Assembly: GCA_029858565.1 (NCBI GenBank)
Contig: JAOUEV010000016.1
Coordinates: forward strand, 1 to 55,840
DNA: 55,840 bases
From: Nitrospirota bacterium
GTDB lineage: Bacteria > Nitrospirota > UBA9217
Reading direction: 5' to 3'
The translations under genes were made by a program, and so were the position numbers. Shown here piece by piece: positions 1-8,089 of the stretch (its first letter is position 1; each line of letters begins with the position of its first letter). The notes under the pieces were generated by a model that was not told the origin of the DNA, did no database searches, and worked only from the letters and a program-made list of their open reading frames with translations.

Positions 1-228
1 GGCCGAGTTTTCGCGGACGAGCGGACGTGGCCTTAGACGGGTCCAAAATTTCGTTCAGGCTGCGAAGGAGATATGCAAAAAAGCCATAGGACCACAAATA
101 GTACCCACACAAAACCCGGAAGACCCTTATTTTTATAGCTTCTCAAGGACTCAAATTTCCATGAAACTTTACGGAAAGAGGGATTTCTGCTATAGTAATT
201 CCGTCACGTTTGCGACGGGGATTCCGCA

Positions 229-627
229 ATGATCATGAAATACTTCATCGCCTGGTTCGGAATGATGGTGCTGGCAGTCCTGAACGGCGCTCTCCGCGAT
301 TTCGCGTATCAGCCGCACCTTGGCGAACTCGCGGGCCACCAGATTTCCACGGTCATCCTCCTCCTGCTGCTGTTCGCCGGCTATTTCCGGTTCCTGACCA
401 GGCGGTGGCCCATCGAATCCGGTAGGCAGGCCTGGGCCATCGGGACCATGTGGTTTCTGATGACCGAAGCGTTCGAGTTCGGCATGATCCTGATGACCTC
501 TGCGCACCCTTGGGACAAGATCTTCGAATCCTATTCCCTGTTCGAAGGGCAAGTATGGCTATTTGTTCCCCTGTGGGTGCTGATCGGACCCTATGTGTTT
601 TATCGCCTTGGACGAAAAGATAGCTGA
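229..627 (+). CDS. Small four-helix membrane protein, unknown function
   Basis: I do not recognise the family of this 132-residue protein. Four hydrophobic segments are visible at about residues 5-20, 39-56, 69-90 and 109-127, so it should be an integral inner-membrane protein with little soluble mass. The start at 229 is followed by a second in-frame ATG at 235, and either could be used. The gene stands alone, and the 290 bases after it hold no convincing gene. Its codon use resembles the GC-rich backbone genes rather than the AT-rich genes that follow, so it probably belongs to the core chromosome. No function can be assigned. Confidence 0.72.
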   Translation: MIMKYFIAWFGMMVLAVLNGALRDFAYQPHLGELAGHQISTVILLLLLFAGYFRFLTRRWPIESGRQAWAIGTMWFLMTEAFEFGMILMTSAHPWDKIFESYSLFEGQVWLFVPLWVLIGPYVFYRLGRKDS

Positions 628-918
628 GGTTAAGAATCACGCATATTTGTTTCTTCCTGAAGTGTGTTCTTTACGGTGAGGACATGGTGTGCTTATTTCA
701 AGCTGAACCTGTGAACATTCCAGGATTCCAAGTCTGCCCCTCTGTGGTTCCATACCTGTTTTATCAGGGTGTGTTATGTATCTCAAAATCCGACAGTATG
801 AAAAGAAAGGTGTTGGCCAAAAAGATAGAAAAAAACAGCGACATTTGTAACCATTCGGCTCTAGAGGGTCGCAAAAACCTCGCCTCTCAGCAGAGCCGTT
901 AGTCAGGAGATAAGAAAT
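628..918. other. Intergenic stretch with an imperfect long hairpin before the first AT-rich island
   Basis: I see no credible gene here; a 72-codon frame at 684-902 lacks coding character. About 848-902 forms an imperfect hairpin: CGGCTCT pairs with AGAGCCG and AGAGG pairs with CCTCT, with an AAC on the left side and GTTAG on the right. This resembles the folded recombination sites of integron cassettes, but the right-hand box does not match the GTTRRRY consensus exactly. It marks the composition boundary before the AT-richer genes that begin at 919. Confidence 0.35.
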
Positions 919-1269
919 ATGATCAGGTACAAAAAACTGATATTACTGTTAGTTGTTTTTGGTTCAATTCATCTACTCTTTACAAGCATTGCAGGCCCAG
1001 CACTCAGCAAATGGCTATTTGAGCAATCAATTGAATCTAAATTACTTCCCACCAATCAGGCAACTTATTTGATTGCGTTCTTTCAATATGCAGCGATTAT
1101 AATCTGGATTCCCGTGTCTATATGGATTTATAAGGACTCAAAAAAAGAGCTATTCGCGCCTCTCCTTTGGTCAATATTAGTTCTGATAGCTCATTATCAA
1201 GGCTTAATCATTTATCTCTTGGTTTTGCTCTTAACTGACAAAGAAAGAGTGTCTGAATGCAAGTTCTAA
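919..1269 (+). CDS. Small AT-rich membrane protein, unknown function
   Basis: This is a 116-residue protein of no family I recognise. Hydrophobic helices lie at about residues 7-24, 50-71 and 81-106, separated by short polar loops, and the C-terminus is charged. It is preceded by an AGGAGA-like ribosome site about ten bases before the ATG. Base composition is clearly more AT-rich than the flanking chromosome, as is that of the two genes that follow, so I read 919-2582 as a horizontally acquired block. The stop codon lies within TTCTAACAA, an arrangement also seen in integron cassettes, but no formal attC can be called. Confidence 0.65.
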   Translation: MIRYKKLILLLVVFGSIHLLFTSIAGPALSKWLFEQSIESKLLPTNQATYLIAFFQYAAIIIWIPVSIWIYKDSKKELFAPLLWSILVLIAHYQGLIIYLLVLLLTDKERVSECKF

Positions 1270-1484
1270 CAATTGTAGGTGATCCGTTATTTGGTTGGTT
1301 CTTCCTGAAATTGAGATTCCGTGAATGGCATGACGGATTATACGTTACAAGGGCTAATTGGTCGTTGGAGTCGGCATAGGTAAGCGAGTCACAGGCATTA
1401 TTCTTGCTAAACTCTTCAAGTACGGAAATCTGTTGTTACAGAGTTAGAGCTAACTCGACACCCACTGGTTGTACGGGAGATAAT

Positions 1485-2168
1485 ATGAACACATGCCCGC
1501 ATTGTAGTAAAGGAATCTATTTTGAAGAGTCCGGAATATCTGCATACTCATATGATACAGAGAAAAAGACGGCAAAAGAAGATGGGTACGCAATAACGCA
1601 TGGCTTTTGTCCTGCTTGCCATCAATTAATTGTACTCCTTCAAGAAGGGAAATATAAAGAGACTCAATATGGGACAACCCTAGAGGATGTTTCTTCCGAG
1701 GAGATACTTTACCCGAAAGCTGCAACAAAACCAGTCCAGCCGGAGGTACCTGATATATACAAAAATGACTTTCTAGAAGCGGTCTCTGTCCTTAACCTCA
1801 GCCCAAAAGCGAGTGCCGCTATCAGCAGGCGACTGCTTCAGTGTGTTCTAAGGGAAGAGCTAAAGGTAAAGAAATCTAGTCTCGCAAAAGAGATTGACGA
1901 TTTCCTAAAAATGAAAACTGCACCATCTTATCTTGCGGAGGCTATCGATGCAGTTAGGCAGGTCGGTAATTTTGCAGCTCATCCTGAAAAAGACATTTCT
2001 ACAGGGGAAATTGTTGATGTCGAAAATGGCGAGGCCGAGTGGCTCCTTGATGTGCTAGAAGCTCTTTTTGATTTCACCTTTGTCCAACCCAAGAGACTAA
2101 AACAACGGAGAGATAATCTTAACGAAAAACTATCACGCATCGGAAAACCACCAGCAAAGAATGAATAG
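1485..2168 (+). CDS. Zinc-knuckle DUF4145 (HEPN-like) protein
   Basis: The 227-residue product opens with two CxxC pairs (C4/C7 and C42/C45) that probably bind one zinc ion. Its C-terminal half has the DUF4145 pattern: a helical region from about residue 95 ending in R158-x2-GN-x3-H166. DUF4145 proteins are HEPN-related and often occur beside restriction or other defence genes; that is family knowledge, not proof here. I chose the ATG at 1485, not an upstream frame start at 1404, because GGGAGA lies at the right distance and the CxxC starts immediately. The gene is AT-rich and lies in the middle of a three-gene island in one orientation. Confidence 0.8.
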   Translation: MNTCPHCSKGIYFEESGISAYSYDTEKKTAKEDGYAITHGFCPACHQLIVLLQEGKYKETQYGTTLEDVSSEEILYPKAATKPVQPEVPDIYKNDFLEAVSVLNLSPKASAAISRRLLQCVLREELKVKKSSLAKEIDDFLKMKTAPSYLAEAIDAVRQVGNFAAHPEKDISTGEIVDVENGEAEWLLDVLEALFDFTFVQPKRLKQRRDNLNEKLSRIGKPPAKNE

Positions 2169-2240
2169 TCCGCCTTTATTGAGACTTGATGTCATCGCTA
2201 GCTTTTTTAAGATCAATCCGATTATATACAAGGAGAAAAT

Positions 2241-2582
2241 ATGAAAATCGAACCAAAATTCTATCGTGTGCGTGTATCAGAAGGTTCACTTGCTGCGGGA
2301 TTAATATGCATCACCTCAAATTTTGATGCAGGAAAGCAGTTTGTTGGCATTGAATATTATGCCCTTGTATGGTCCTTTGATGATACCGTTTTCAGTATTC
2401 CCAGTTCGCGCCAAGCGACCTTTCAGGAAGAACTGAGAGTCCTTCACCATGCAATATCGACATATGAAGGCAAGAGGGTCGATGAGACAAAACACATCGA
2501 AACAAAACTCAAAGAGGCTTATGGCTCTGCTGTCACAGTTACTTTTGAGGAAATCCAAGCGATACCATCTTTAGCGAAGTAA
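2241..2582 (+). CDS. Hypothetical protein, 113 residues
   Basis: I do not recognise this family. The sequence is soluble and mixed α/β in character, without signal peptide, membrane helix or conserved cysteine pairs. A ribosome site (AAGGAG) sits about seven bases before the ATG, which supports expression. It is the last gene of the AT-rich island, 72 bases after the DUF4145 gene and in the same direction, so it may be co-transcribed. About 70 bases after its stop lies the GC-rich double hairpin shared with the island at 29.5-33.4 kb. Confidence 0.65.
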   Translation: MKIEPKFYRVRVSEGSLAAGLICITSNFDAGKQFVGIEYYALVWSFDDTVFSIPSSRQATFQEELRVLHHAISTYEGKRVDETKHIETKLKEAYGSAVTVTFEEIQAIPSLAK

Positions 2583-2644
2583 TCGAAAGACATCACAAAC
2601 TAAAACCTCGGTTCATCTTTCATGACCAACATATGTCTACCAGA

Positions 2645-2696
2645 AACAACCAGCGCCTCGACAGCGACGCGCCGACGGCGGCGCGTCAGGCGCGTG
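2645..2696. repeat. GC-rich double hairpin ending the first island (copy A)
   Basis: An inner stem of eight pairs (GACGCGCC with GGCGCGTC, six-base loop) is enclosed by an outer stem GCGCCT/AGGCGC. A seven-base one-sided bulge separates the stems. Bases 2661-2688 match 33382-33409 at 24 of 28 positions without gaps. The bulged two-stem design resembles integron attC sites, but the terminal GTTRRRY box is not intact. Confidence 0.6.
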
Positions 2697-2783
2697 TTCA
2701 CATGTCAGTTTCGTTCCGTAATTGTTTATTGTTTCGTCAGGTAGAAACTACAGGCTTGTAGGTGTTATCCGCAGGCAGTCAAA

Positions 2784-3353
2784 TTACGCAAACACCAACG
2801 TCCCTAAGCCGAGCAGGATAAACAGGGCACCGGAGATCGGTGAAATGTACTTGGCGGGAATGAACTTATGCAGCCTTCCTGCGATCAGGACGCCGAGCAG
2901 CGTGGCGGCGCTCAGGGCTGCGAGGCTGCCGAGAAACACGGAAAGAAAGCTCTGATACTTCACGGACAACAGCAGCGTCGCGATCTGGGTCTTGTCCCCC
3001 ATCTCCGAGATCGCGATCAGGCTGAATGCGGTAAGAAATCCCGTACGCGCTGACGGTTTAGCCTCCTCTTTTTCTTCTTCCTCTCCCTTCCGAAACAGCA
3101 TGTACAATCCGAAGGCGATGAATACCCATGCCGAGATCCTTGTAATCAGGTCCTGATCGAGGAGCGATCCCAGCCCCTTGCCGATGATGGCGGCGCTGCC
3201 GGAGAGGAGCGCGAAAGCAAGGAACGCTCCGGCCAGCACCGGCTTCCCGCCGTAGCGAAGCGCCAGGGTGAAGACCATGAGCTGCGTCTTGTCGCCCAAT
3301 TCGGCCGTGAAGATCAGGCCGAAGGATATGAGGAAGATAGATATGAAGGACAT
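2784..3353 (-). CDS. TMEM165/GDT1 (UPF0016) family putative Mn2+ or Ca2+ transporter
   Basis: The 189-residue protein has the family's two-fold repeat of three helices. The signature E-x-G-D-K-T-Q occurs twice, at E18-Q24 and E117-Q123, and a charged glutamate/lysine-rich loop at about residues 89-101 separates the halves. Bacterial members export manganese and eukaryotic ones move Mn2+/Ca2+/H+; which ion applies here is unknown. It starts five bases after the rph stop on the same strand, so it is probably co-transcribed with rph at the distal end of the thiamine region. No manganese riboswitch is visible in front of it. Confidence 0.9.
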   Translation of the reverse strand: MSFISIFLISFGLIFTAELGDKTQLMVFTLALRYGGKPVLAGAFLAFALLSGSAAIIGKGLGSLLDQDLITRISAWVFIAFGLYMLFRKGEEEEKEEAKPSARTGFLTAFSLIAISEMGDKTQIATLLLSVKYQSFLSVFLGSLAALSAATLLGVLIAGRLHKFIPAKYISPISGALFILLGLGTLVFA

Positions 3354-3357
3354 AGGT

Positions 3358-4065
3358 TTACTTCAGCACTTCCTTCTGTTTCTTGATCAGCTGCCTGATC
3401 CCCTTCTCGCCCAGGGCGAGCAGTTTCTCCAGTTCCGCCTTGGAAAAAGGGTCCCCCTCCGCAGTCCCCTGGACCTCGACAATGCCGCCCTTCCCGGTCA
3501 TAACCAGGTTCATGTCTGTTTCAGCGCCTGAGTCCTCGGCATAGCACAGGTCAAGCATGGGCTTGCCTTTCACGATCCCCACGCTCACCGCAGCCAGATG
3601 GTCGATAACAGGGATCTCTGTGATCATGCCCTGCTTCTTCGCGTGCCTGAGCGCGTCCACGAGAGCAATGTAGGCTCCGGTGATGGAGGCCGTGCGCGTG
3701 CCGCCGTCGGCCTCGATCACGTCGCAGTCGATCAATACCGATCGTTCGCCCAGCGCGGTCATGTCAACGACCGACCGGAGCGACCTGCCGATGAGCCGCT
3801 GGATCTCATGGGTCCTGCCGCCGACCTTGGACCGCTCCCGCTGGATGCGCTGGGCTGAGGAGCGGGGCAGCATGGCGTATTCAGCAGTGACCCAGCCGGT
3901 CCCCTTGCCGCGAAGAAAGGGAGGAACGCTGTTCTCGACCGTGGCTGTGCAGATGACCCGGGTGTTGCCCATTTCGATCAGCACCGAGCCTTCGGCGGAC
4001 TTGATGTAGTTCCTGGTGATCTTGATGCTGCGGAGCTCGTCCGCTTTCCTGCCGTCGATGCGCAT
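3358..4065 (-). CDS. rph: Ribonuclease PH
   Basis: RNase PH trims the 3' ends of tRNA precursors by phosphorolysis. The 235-residue sequence starts with the typical MRIDGRK and contains the phosphate-binding region [20 protein letters not shown] and the downstream core [13 protein letters not shown] moved the start from an upstream frame start at 4122 to 4065, because a perfect AGGAGG lies five bases before this ATG and the family begins here. Length is normal. It lies between thiD and the cation transporter on the minus strand. The thiD-rph gap of about 210 bases contains a dispersed palindrome, so rph could have its own promoter. Confidence 0.95.
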   Translation of the reverse strand: MRIDGRKADELRSIKITRNYIKSAEGSVLIEMGNTRVICTATVENSVPPFLRGKGTGWVTAEYAMLPRSSAQRIQRERSKVGGRTHEIQRLIGRSLRSVVDMTALGERSVLIDCDVIEADGGTRTASITGAYIALVDALRHAKKQGMITEIPVIDHLAAVSVGIVKGKPMLDLCYAEDSGAETDMNLVMTGKGGIVEVQGTAEGDPFSKAELEKLLALGEKGIRQLIKKQKEVLK

Positions 4066-4097
4066 GAAGCCTCCTAAAGATTTCACTGCCGAATTGA

Positions 4098-4246
4098 ACC
4101 ACGGAGTCACAGAGAGAAGCAAAACCCCAGGACTAGTTCTTAAAGATCAGACCAGCATCGGGTTTGATGTTGTCGTGCTTCGCAGCTTCGTATGAGGATA
4201 GGAGTTGACGTTGCCGTCCTCTGCGTCTCAGTGCCTCTGTGGTGAA
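4098..4246. repeat. Dispersed palindromic element, CACGGAG/CTCTGTGG type
   Basis: The left side reads ACCACGGAGTCACAGAG and the right side carries the near-complement CAGTGCCTCTGTGGTG, with about 110 bases between. It is one of many related intergenic palindromes in this window. No coding potential is visible. Confidence 0.55.
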
Positions 4247-4276
4247 AAGGGTTGTCTTTTGATCTTAGGTGTATTC

Positions 4277-5044
4277 TCAGAACTGAAAATACTTCGTCCT
4301 TCCCTTACCCGCCGGTCTCGCCTTCTTCAACATCTTTTCCACAAATTGCTTACCCTTTTCCACAGCCTTTTCCACAGGTAATCCCTGTCCTATGAACAGG
4401 GTTATTGCAGCGGAAAGTACGCAGCCTGTGCCGTGAAAATCGCCTTTTTGACGCTCTGTGGAAAACTCAAGCACCTGTTTTCCGCCGTATAACGTATCCA
4501 CAGCCGGACCGGGCCGGTGGCCGCCCTTGATCAGCACGTACTTCGGCCCCAGGTCAAGAAGTTTACCAGCGGCAAAATCCATGTCCTCGTCGTTCCTGAT
4601 CAAGACACCGGTCAGGACCTCTGCTTCGGGGATGTTCGGGGTGACCAGAAGGGCCAGGGGAAGAAGCTGCTCCTTAAGCGCTTTGATGCCATCAGGCCTG
4701 AGCAGGATCCTGCCCGAGGTCGAGCGAACGATCGGATCCACGACAACGTTGCTGATACCATGCTTTTTGACGCTTTTCGCGACTGCCGCCACGGCCTGCC
4801 TTGTCAGGAGCATTCCCGTCTTGATCGCGTCAGGCCGCATGTCGCTCAACAGGACCTCGATCTGTCGGGTGATCGAGGCCGGAGGCACCGGCTCGGTCCC
4901 CGCGACGCCCCTGCTGTTCTGGAACGTGAGCGCGGCAGGTATGGCCATGCCAAAGGCGCCGAGCGCCTGGAAGGTCTTGAGATCAACCTGGATGCCGGCC
5001 CCGCCTGAAGGGTCTGAGCCGGCAATGGAGAGAAGTTTTATCAT
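4277..5044 (-). CDS. thiD: Hydroxymethylpyrimidine/phosphomethylpyrimidine kinase
   Basis: ThiD phosphorylates HMP to HMP-P and then HMP-PP, supplying the pyrimidine half of thiamine. The 255-residue protein has the ribokinase-fold signatures: the N-terminal SIAGSDPSGGAGIQVDLKTF substrate region, the TGML segment, the KGGH loop and a C-terminal DFHGTGCVLSAA anion-hole/catalytic motif. Its ATG overlaps the stop of the M23 peptidase gene by four bases, so it is translationally coupled to that unrelated gene. It belongs to the riboswitch-led thiamine operon starting near 10,030. Confidence 0.96.
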   Translation of the reverse strand: MIKLLSIAGSDPSGGAGIQVDLKTFQALGAFGMAIPAALTFQNSRGVAGTEPVPPASITRQIEVLLSDMRPDAIKTGMLLTRQAVAAVAKSVKKHGISNVVVDPIVRSTSGRILLRPDGIKALKEQLLPLALLVTPNIPEAEVLTGVLIRNDEDMDFAAGKLLDLGPKYVLIKGGHRPGPAVDTLYGGKQVLEFSTERQKGDFHGTGCVLSAAITLFIGQGLPVEKAVEKGKQFVEKMLKKARPAGKGRTKYFQF

Positions 5045-5907
5045 TCCACTTTCAACTTCATCAGCTGCAGCGGGTCCACTTTCGCGCCCTGCACGCGCGC
5101 GCCCCAGTGCAGGTGCGCGCCGGTCGATCTTCCGGTTGAACCGACCTCGGCGATCACGTCGCCCTTCATCACTGCCTGTCCCGGCCGGACATGGATCTTC
5201 GACAGGTGAAAGAACATGGTATAGATCCCCTGTCCGTGGTCAAGGATCACACTGTTCCCGGAAAAGAACTGTTCGTCAACGAACACCACCACGCCGTCAT
5301 TCGGCGCTTTCACCGGCTCCCCCTCGTCAGCGGTCAGGTCCACGCCGGAGTGGGAATTCTTCGGGATATTATTGATGATCCTGCGCACGCCAAAGGGCGT
5401 CCCGATCTCGTGACCCGGCAGCGGGTCAATGAACTTCCCTTCCCACATCCTGAGGGAATCGACCGGCCAGAGAGCGGCCACCCGTTTCTGCTCCCGCTCA
5501 GCCCGCGCCTCGTTCTCCGGCGAAAGGGTGACCTGGTCCTCGCGCAGCGTGAGCCGCTGAAGGGGGAACCTCTTTTTCCAGATCTTCACATCCCGCGAAA
5601 CGCTCTTGCCGCCGAGATTCATCACCAGGGGATATGATCCGGGCTCAGTGTTCAGATCAATGCCAACGATCGCCTTATAGGCTCCCTTGCTCTCGTTGAA
5701 GTGCAGATGCTTCTTCAGGAACGTCCCTTCCACAGGCCCGGAAGCTCCCTTTACCGTTACGACCGCGATGTCGCCGGGACCCGGCTTCTTCGGAGAAATG
5801 GAAACAACCGGCTTTCCCGCTGGAGCCGCAATAACTGGCAGTGCTGCAATGAGACACAGGATCACAATCAAGACCGGAGTTATTCCCCGCCAATCCGCAC
5901 TCCGCAC
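5041..5907 (-). CDS. M23-family metallopeptidase with N-terminal β-domain
   Basis: This is a probable periplasmic peptidoglycan endopeptidase or amidase activator. After a hydrophobic signal peptide ending near AAPAG come an Ig-like β-domain and a LytM core. The zinc motifs NSHSGVD (HxxxD) and HLHWG (HxH) are both present, so the enzyme may be active. The start is uncertain: the frame remains open into a tandem GTGCGGAGTGCGAAG repeat, giving candidate GTG codons at 5958 and 5907 with no clear ribosome site. I chose 5907 as the one nearest the signal peptide. It sits inside the thiamine operon and overlaps thiD by four bases, with no obvious functional link to thiamine. Confidence 0.88.
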   Translation of the reverse strand: MRSADWRGITPVLIVILCLIAALPVIAAPAGKPVVSISPKKPGPGDIAVVTVKGASGPVEGTFLKKHLHFNESKGAYKAIVGIDLNTEPGSYPLVMNLGGKSVSRDVKIWKKRFPLQRLTLREDQVTLSPENEARAEREQKRVAALWPVDSLRMWEGKFIDPLPGHEIGTPFGVRRIINNIPKNSHSGVDLTADEGEPVKAPNDGVVVFVDEQFFSGNSVILDHGQGIYTMFFHLSKIHVRPGQAVMKGDVIAEVGSTGRSTGAHLHWGARVQGAKVDPLQLMKLKVE

Positions 5908-6000
5908 TCCGCACTTCGCACTTGTCTTATTCCGCACTCCGCACTCCGCACTTCGCACTTGTCTTATTCCGCACTTTCACTTCGCACTTGTCTCATTCCG
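5890..6000. repeat. Tandem GTGCGGAGTGCGAAG-type repeat
   Basis: Units of about 8-14 bases built on CTCCGCACTTCGCACT recur over roughly 110 bases, interrupted by TTGTCTTATTCCG spacers. A related copy lies at 9463-9495 at the end of thiS. The units overlap the presumed 5' end of the M23 gene. The spacing is too short and irregular for a CRISPR array. Confidence 0.7.
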
Positions 6001-6002
6001 TA

Positions 6003-7289
6003 TTATTTTTTCTTGAGGTACTGGCTCACGCCCTTCATGGAGCAGAACTCGCCGCACATGGTACAGACATCGGAGTCCGTGGGCATGCGGGATTCGCGCA
6101 GTTTCCGCGCCCGCTCCGGGTCCACCGACAGTTCGATCTGACCTTTCCAGTCCAGCGCTTTCCTGCGCCGGGCCATCTCGCGGTCCCAGTCCATTGCACC
6201 GGGAACGCCCTTGGCAATGTCCGCGGCATGGGCGGCGATGCGCGAGGCGATGACTCCCTGGCGCACGTCCTCCAGGTCCGGCAGACGCAGGTGCTCCGAA
6301 GGCGTGACATAGCACAGGAAATCCGCGCCAGCAGCACCCGCGATCGCCCCGCCGATGGCTGAGGTGATGTGATCGTATCCCGGCGCCACGTCCGTCACCA
6401 GCGGCCCGAGCACGTAGAACGGCGCGCCCTTGCACAACTCTTTCTGGATCTTGATATTCGTCTCCACCTGGTTGATCGGCACATGGCCCGGCCCCTCGAT
6501 CATGACCTGCACGCCGGCTTCCACGGCGATGTCCCGCAGCTCACCGAGCGTGATCAGTTCCTGGATCTGCGCCCGGTCCGTGGCATCTGCCAGGCAGCCC
6601 GGCCGCATGCCGTCGCCCAGGGAGAGGGTCACATCGAACTTCTTGACGATCTCGACCAGCCGGTCGTACTGGCTGTAGAGAGGGTTCTCCTGTTCGTTCA
6701 CAATGATCCATTCCAGATGGAACGCGCCGCCGCGGCTCACCACGTCCATGATGCGGCCCTGATTTTTGAGACGCTCCACGCTCTCCCGCGTGATGCCGCA
6801 ATGCACGGTGATGAAGTCGACGCCTTCGGCGCACTGTTCTTCGATGACCCGGAACAGGACCTCGGGATCCATCTGGACGATCGCCTTGCCGCCTGCCACG
6901 GTCTCCACCGCCGCCTGGTAGATCGGTACCGTGCCGATGGAGACGGTCGACTGCTTCAGGATCTCTTTTCGTATCTCGATGATCGGCCCGCCTGTTGACA
7001 GGTCCATGACCGCGTCAGCGCCTGCGGCTACAGCGGCCTTCAGCTTGGCGATCTCGTCGGCAACGGACATCTGGTCCTTGGATGTGCCGATATTGGCGTT
7101 GATCTTGGTCCTGAGCCCCCTGCCGATCCCGAGCGGAGTGATGGACTTGTGCGCCTTGTTCCGGGTTATAACGATCGTCCCTTTGGCGATCCCCTCAAGG
7201 ATCGTTCCAGGGCTCACGCTCTCGGCCCGCGCCACAGCCTCCATCTCGGGAGTTATATTGCCTTTACGCGCTTCCAGTATCTGTGTCAT
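6003..7289 (-). CDS. thiC: Phosphomethylpyrimidine synthase (short form)
   Basis: ThiC rearranges aminoimidazole ribotide into HMP-P using S-adenosylmethionine and a [4Fe-4S] cluster. The 428-residue protein is the short bacterial/archaeal form, lacking the long N-terminal domain of the enterobacterial enzyme. The core is intact: NANIGTS, DLSTGG, HCGIT, EGPGHVP and the C-terminal cluster motif C409-x2-C412-x3-C416. The spacing is C-x2-C-x3-C rather than the x4 of the long form. A GAGGTG ribosome site precedes the ATG. It lies 44 bases after thiE in the riboswitch-controlled operon. Confidence 0.97.
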   Translation of the reverse strand: MTQILEARKGNITPEMEAVARAESVSPGTILEGIAKGTIVITRNKAHKSITPLGIGRGLRTKINANIGTSKDQMSVADEIAKLKAAVAAGADAVMDLSTGGPIIEIRKEILKQSTVSIGTVPIYQAAVETVAGGKAIVQMDPEVLFRVIEEQCAEGVDFITVHCGITRESVERLKNQGRIMDVVSRGGAFHLEWIIVNEQENPLYSQYDRLVEIVKKFDVTLSLGDGMRPGCLADATDRAQIQELITLGELRDIAVEAGVQVMIEGPGHVPINQVETNIKIQKELCKGAPFYVLGPLVTDVAPGYDHITSAIGGAIAGAAGADFLCYVTPSEHLRLPDLEDVRQGVIASRIAAHAADIAKGVPGAMDWDREMARRRKALDWKGQIELSVDPERARKLRESRMPTDSDVCTMCGEFCSMKGVSQYLKKK

Positions 7290-7333
7290 CTATGCACCTC
7301 GGTCCTTTCAGGAACTTCCCGCGCTTCATCCGC

Positions 7334-7993
7334 CTATTCCCGGGGAGCGCAGCACTCGCAGATCGCTTTATCAGACATCCGCATTGCTTCCAGAATGTTC
7401 TCAGCCGCCTTTTTAACATCCTCCGCAGCAAGAATGGCAGATATCATTGATATCCCATCAGCTCCGCACCCAATAACCCTGATAATATTCCCACATTTTA
7501 TACCGCCCAACCCAAAAATAGGTATATTTATATTCTTTTTCAACTCTTTTAGCTCACACAACCCCACCGGAGCACCATATTTTTTCTTTGACGGGGTTTC
7601 AAATATAGGTCCGAATGTTACAAAATCAGCCCCATCATCCTGAGCTGTTATTGCCTCACTTTTGTTGTGTGTTGATGCCCCAATCAGCATTCCGCTTCCC
7701 ACTATAGACCTTACTGCATCAACAGGAATGCTGCTATGCCCCACATGAACACCATCAGCATCTACATTAACAGCTACATCAACCCGGTCATTTATGAATA
7801 ACTTCGCCTGAAACTCTTTCGTAAGCTGCCGCATGTCTTTAGCCAGAGCCAGAAGCTCCCGTACAGGCATGTCCTTTTCCCGTAGCTGTATGGCCCTGAC
7901 CCCGCCTTCCAAGGCCAGCCTCACCGCCTCAATAAGAGGCTTTTTTGTCGCATGGCGGTCGGTTATGAGATAGAGACGAAAATCGATAGCCAC
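7334..7993 (-). CDS. thiE: Thiamine-phosphate synthase
   Basis: ThiE joins HMP-PP and the thiazole phosphate to make thiamine monophosphate. The 219-residue TIM-barrel contains RAIQLREKD, FINDRVDVA, ADGVHVG, GASTHN, FGPIFETPSKK and IFGLGGI, all family landmarks. The start is a GTG at 7993 with GAGG about five bases upstream; no ATG fits the domain. The C-terminus carries a cysteine-rich tail (CECC) of unknown role. The middle of the gene is visibly more AT-rich than thiC and thiG on either side, which suggests a separate history for this gene. Confidence 0.95.
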   Translation of the reverse strand: MAIDFRLYLITDRHATKKPLIEAVRLALEGGVRAIQLREKDMPVRELLALAKDMRQLTKEFQAKLFINDRVDVAVNVDADGVHVGHSSIPVDAVRSIVGSGMLIGASTHNKSEAITAQDDGADFVTFGPIFETPSKKKYGAPVGLCELKELKKNINIPIFGLGGIKCGNIIRVIGCGADGISMISAILAAEDVKKAAENILEAMRMSDKAICECCAPRE

Positions 7994-8004
7994 AGTAACC
8001 TCAG

Positions 8005-8088
8005 CTCAAGGATTAAGAGGATTAAGAGGATTAAGGATTATCGACCATTACTCCTCTAGCCCTGCTTCATCTGATCCTCTAATCCTTT
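8005..8088. repeat. Imperfect inverted repeat of GGATTAAGA units between thiE and thiG
   Basis: Three direct copies of GGATTAAGA at 8009-8038 face the near-complement GATCCTCTAATCC at about 8073-8085. The element occupies most of the gap before thiE and shows no coding potential. Confidence 0.5.
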
Positions 8089-8089
8089 A

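Noticed and set aside
684-902. A 72-codon open frame before the first AT-rich gene
   Set aside because: No ribosome site and no coding character, and it crosses an imperfect hairpin; I treat the stretch as non-coding.
843-902. Formal integron attC site before 919
   Set aside because: The right-hand box GTTAGTC departs from GTTRRRY and the left box also mismatches, so I keep it only as a hypothesis.
4458-5375. A 305-codon plus-strand frame opposite thiD and the M23 gene
   Set aside because: It is an antisense shadow of well-recognised genes, with arginine/serine-rich low-quality sequence.
5890-6000. A possible CRISPR-like repeat array
   Set aside because: Units are 8-14 bases with irregular short spacers, there are no 25-40-base repeats, and no cas genes are near.
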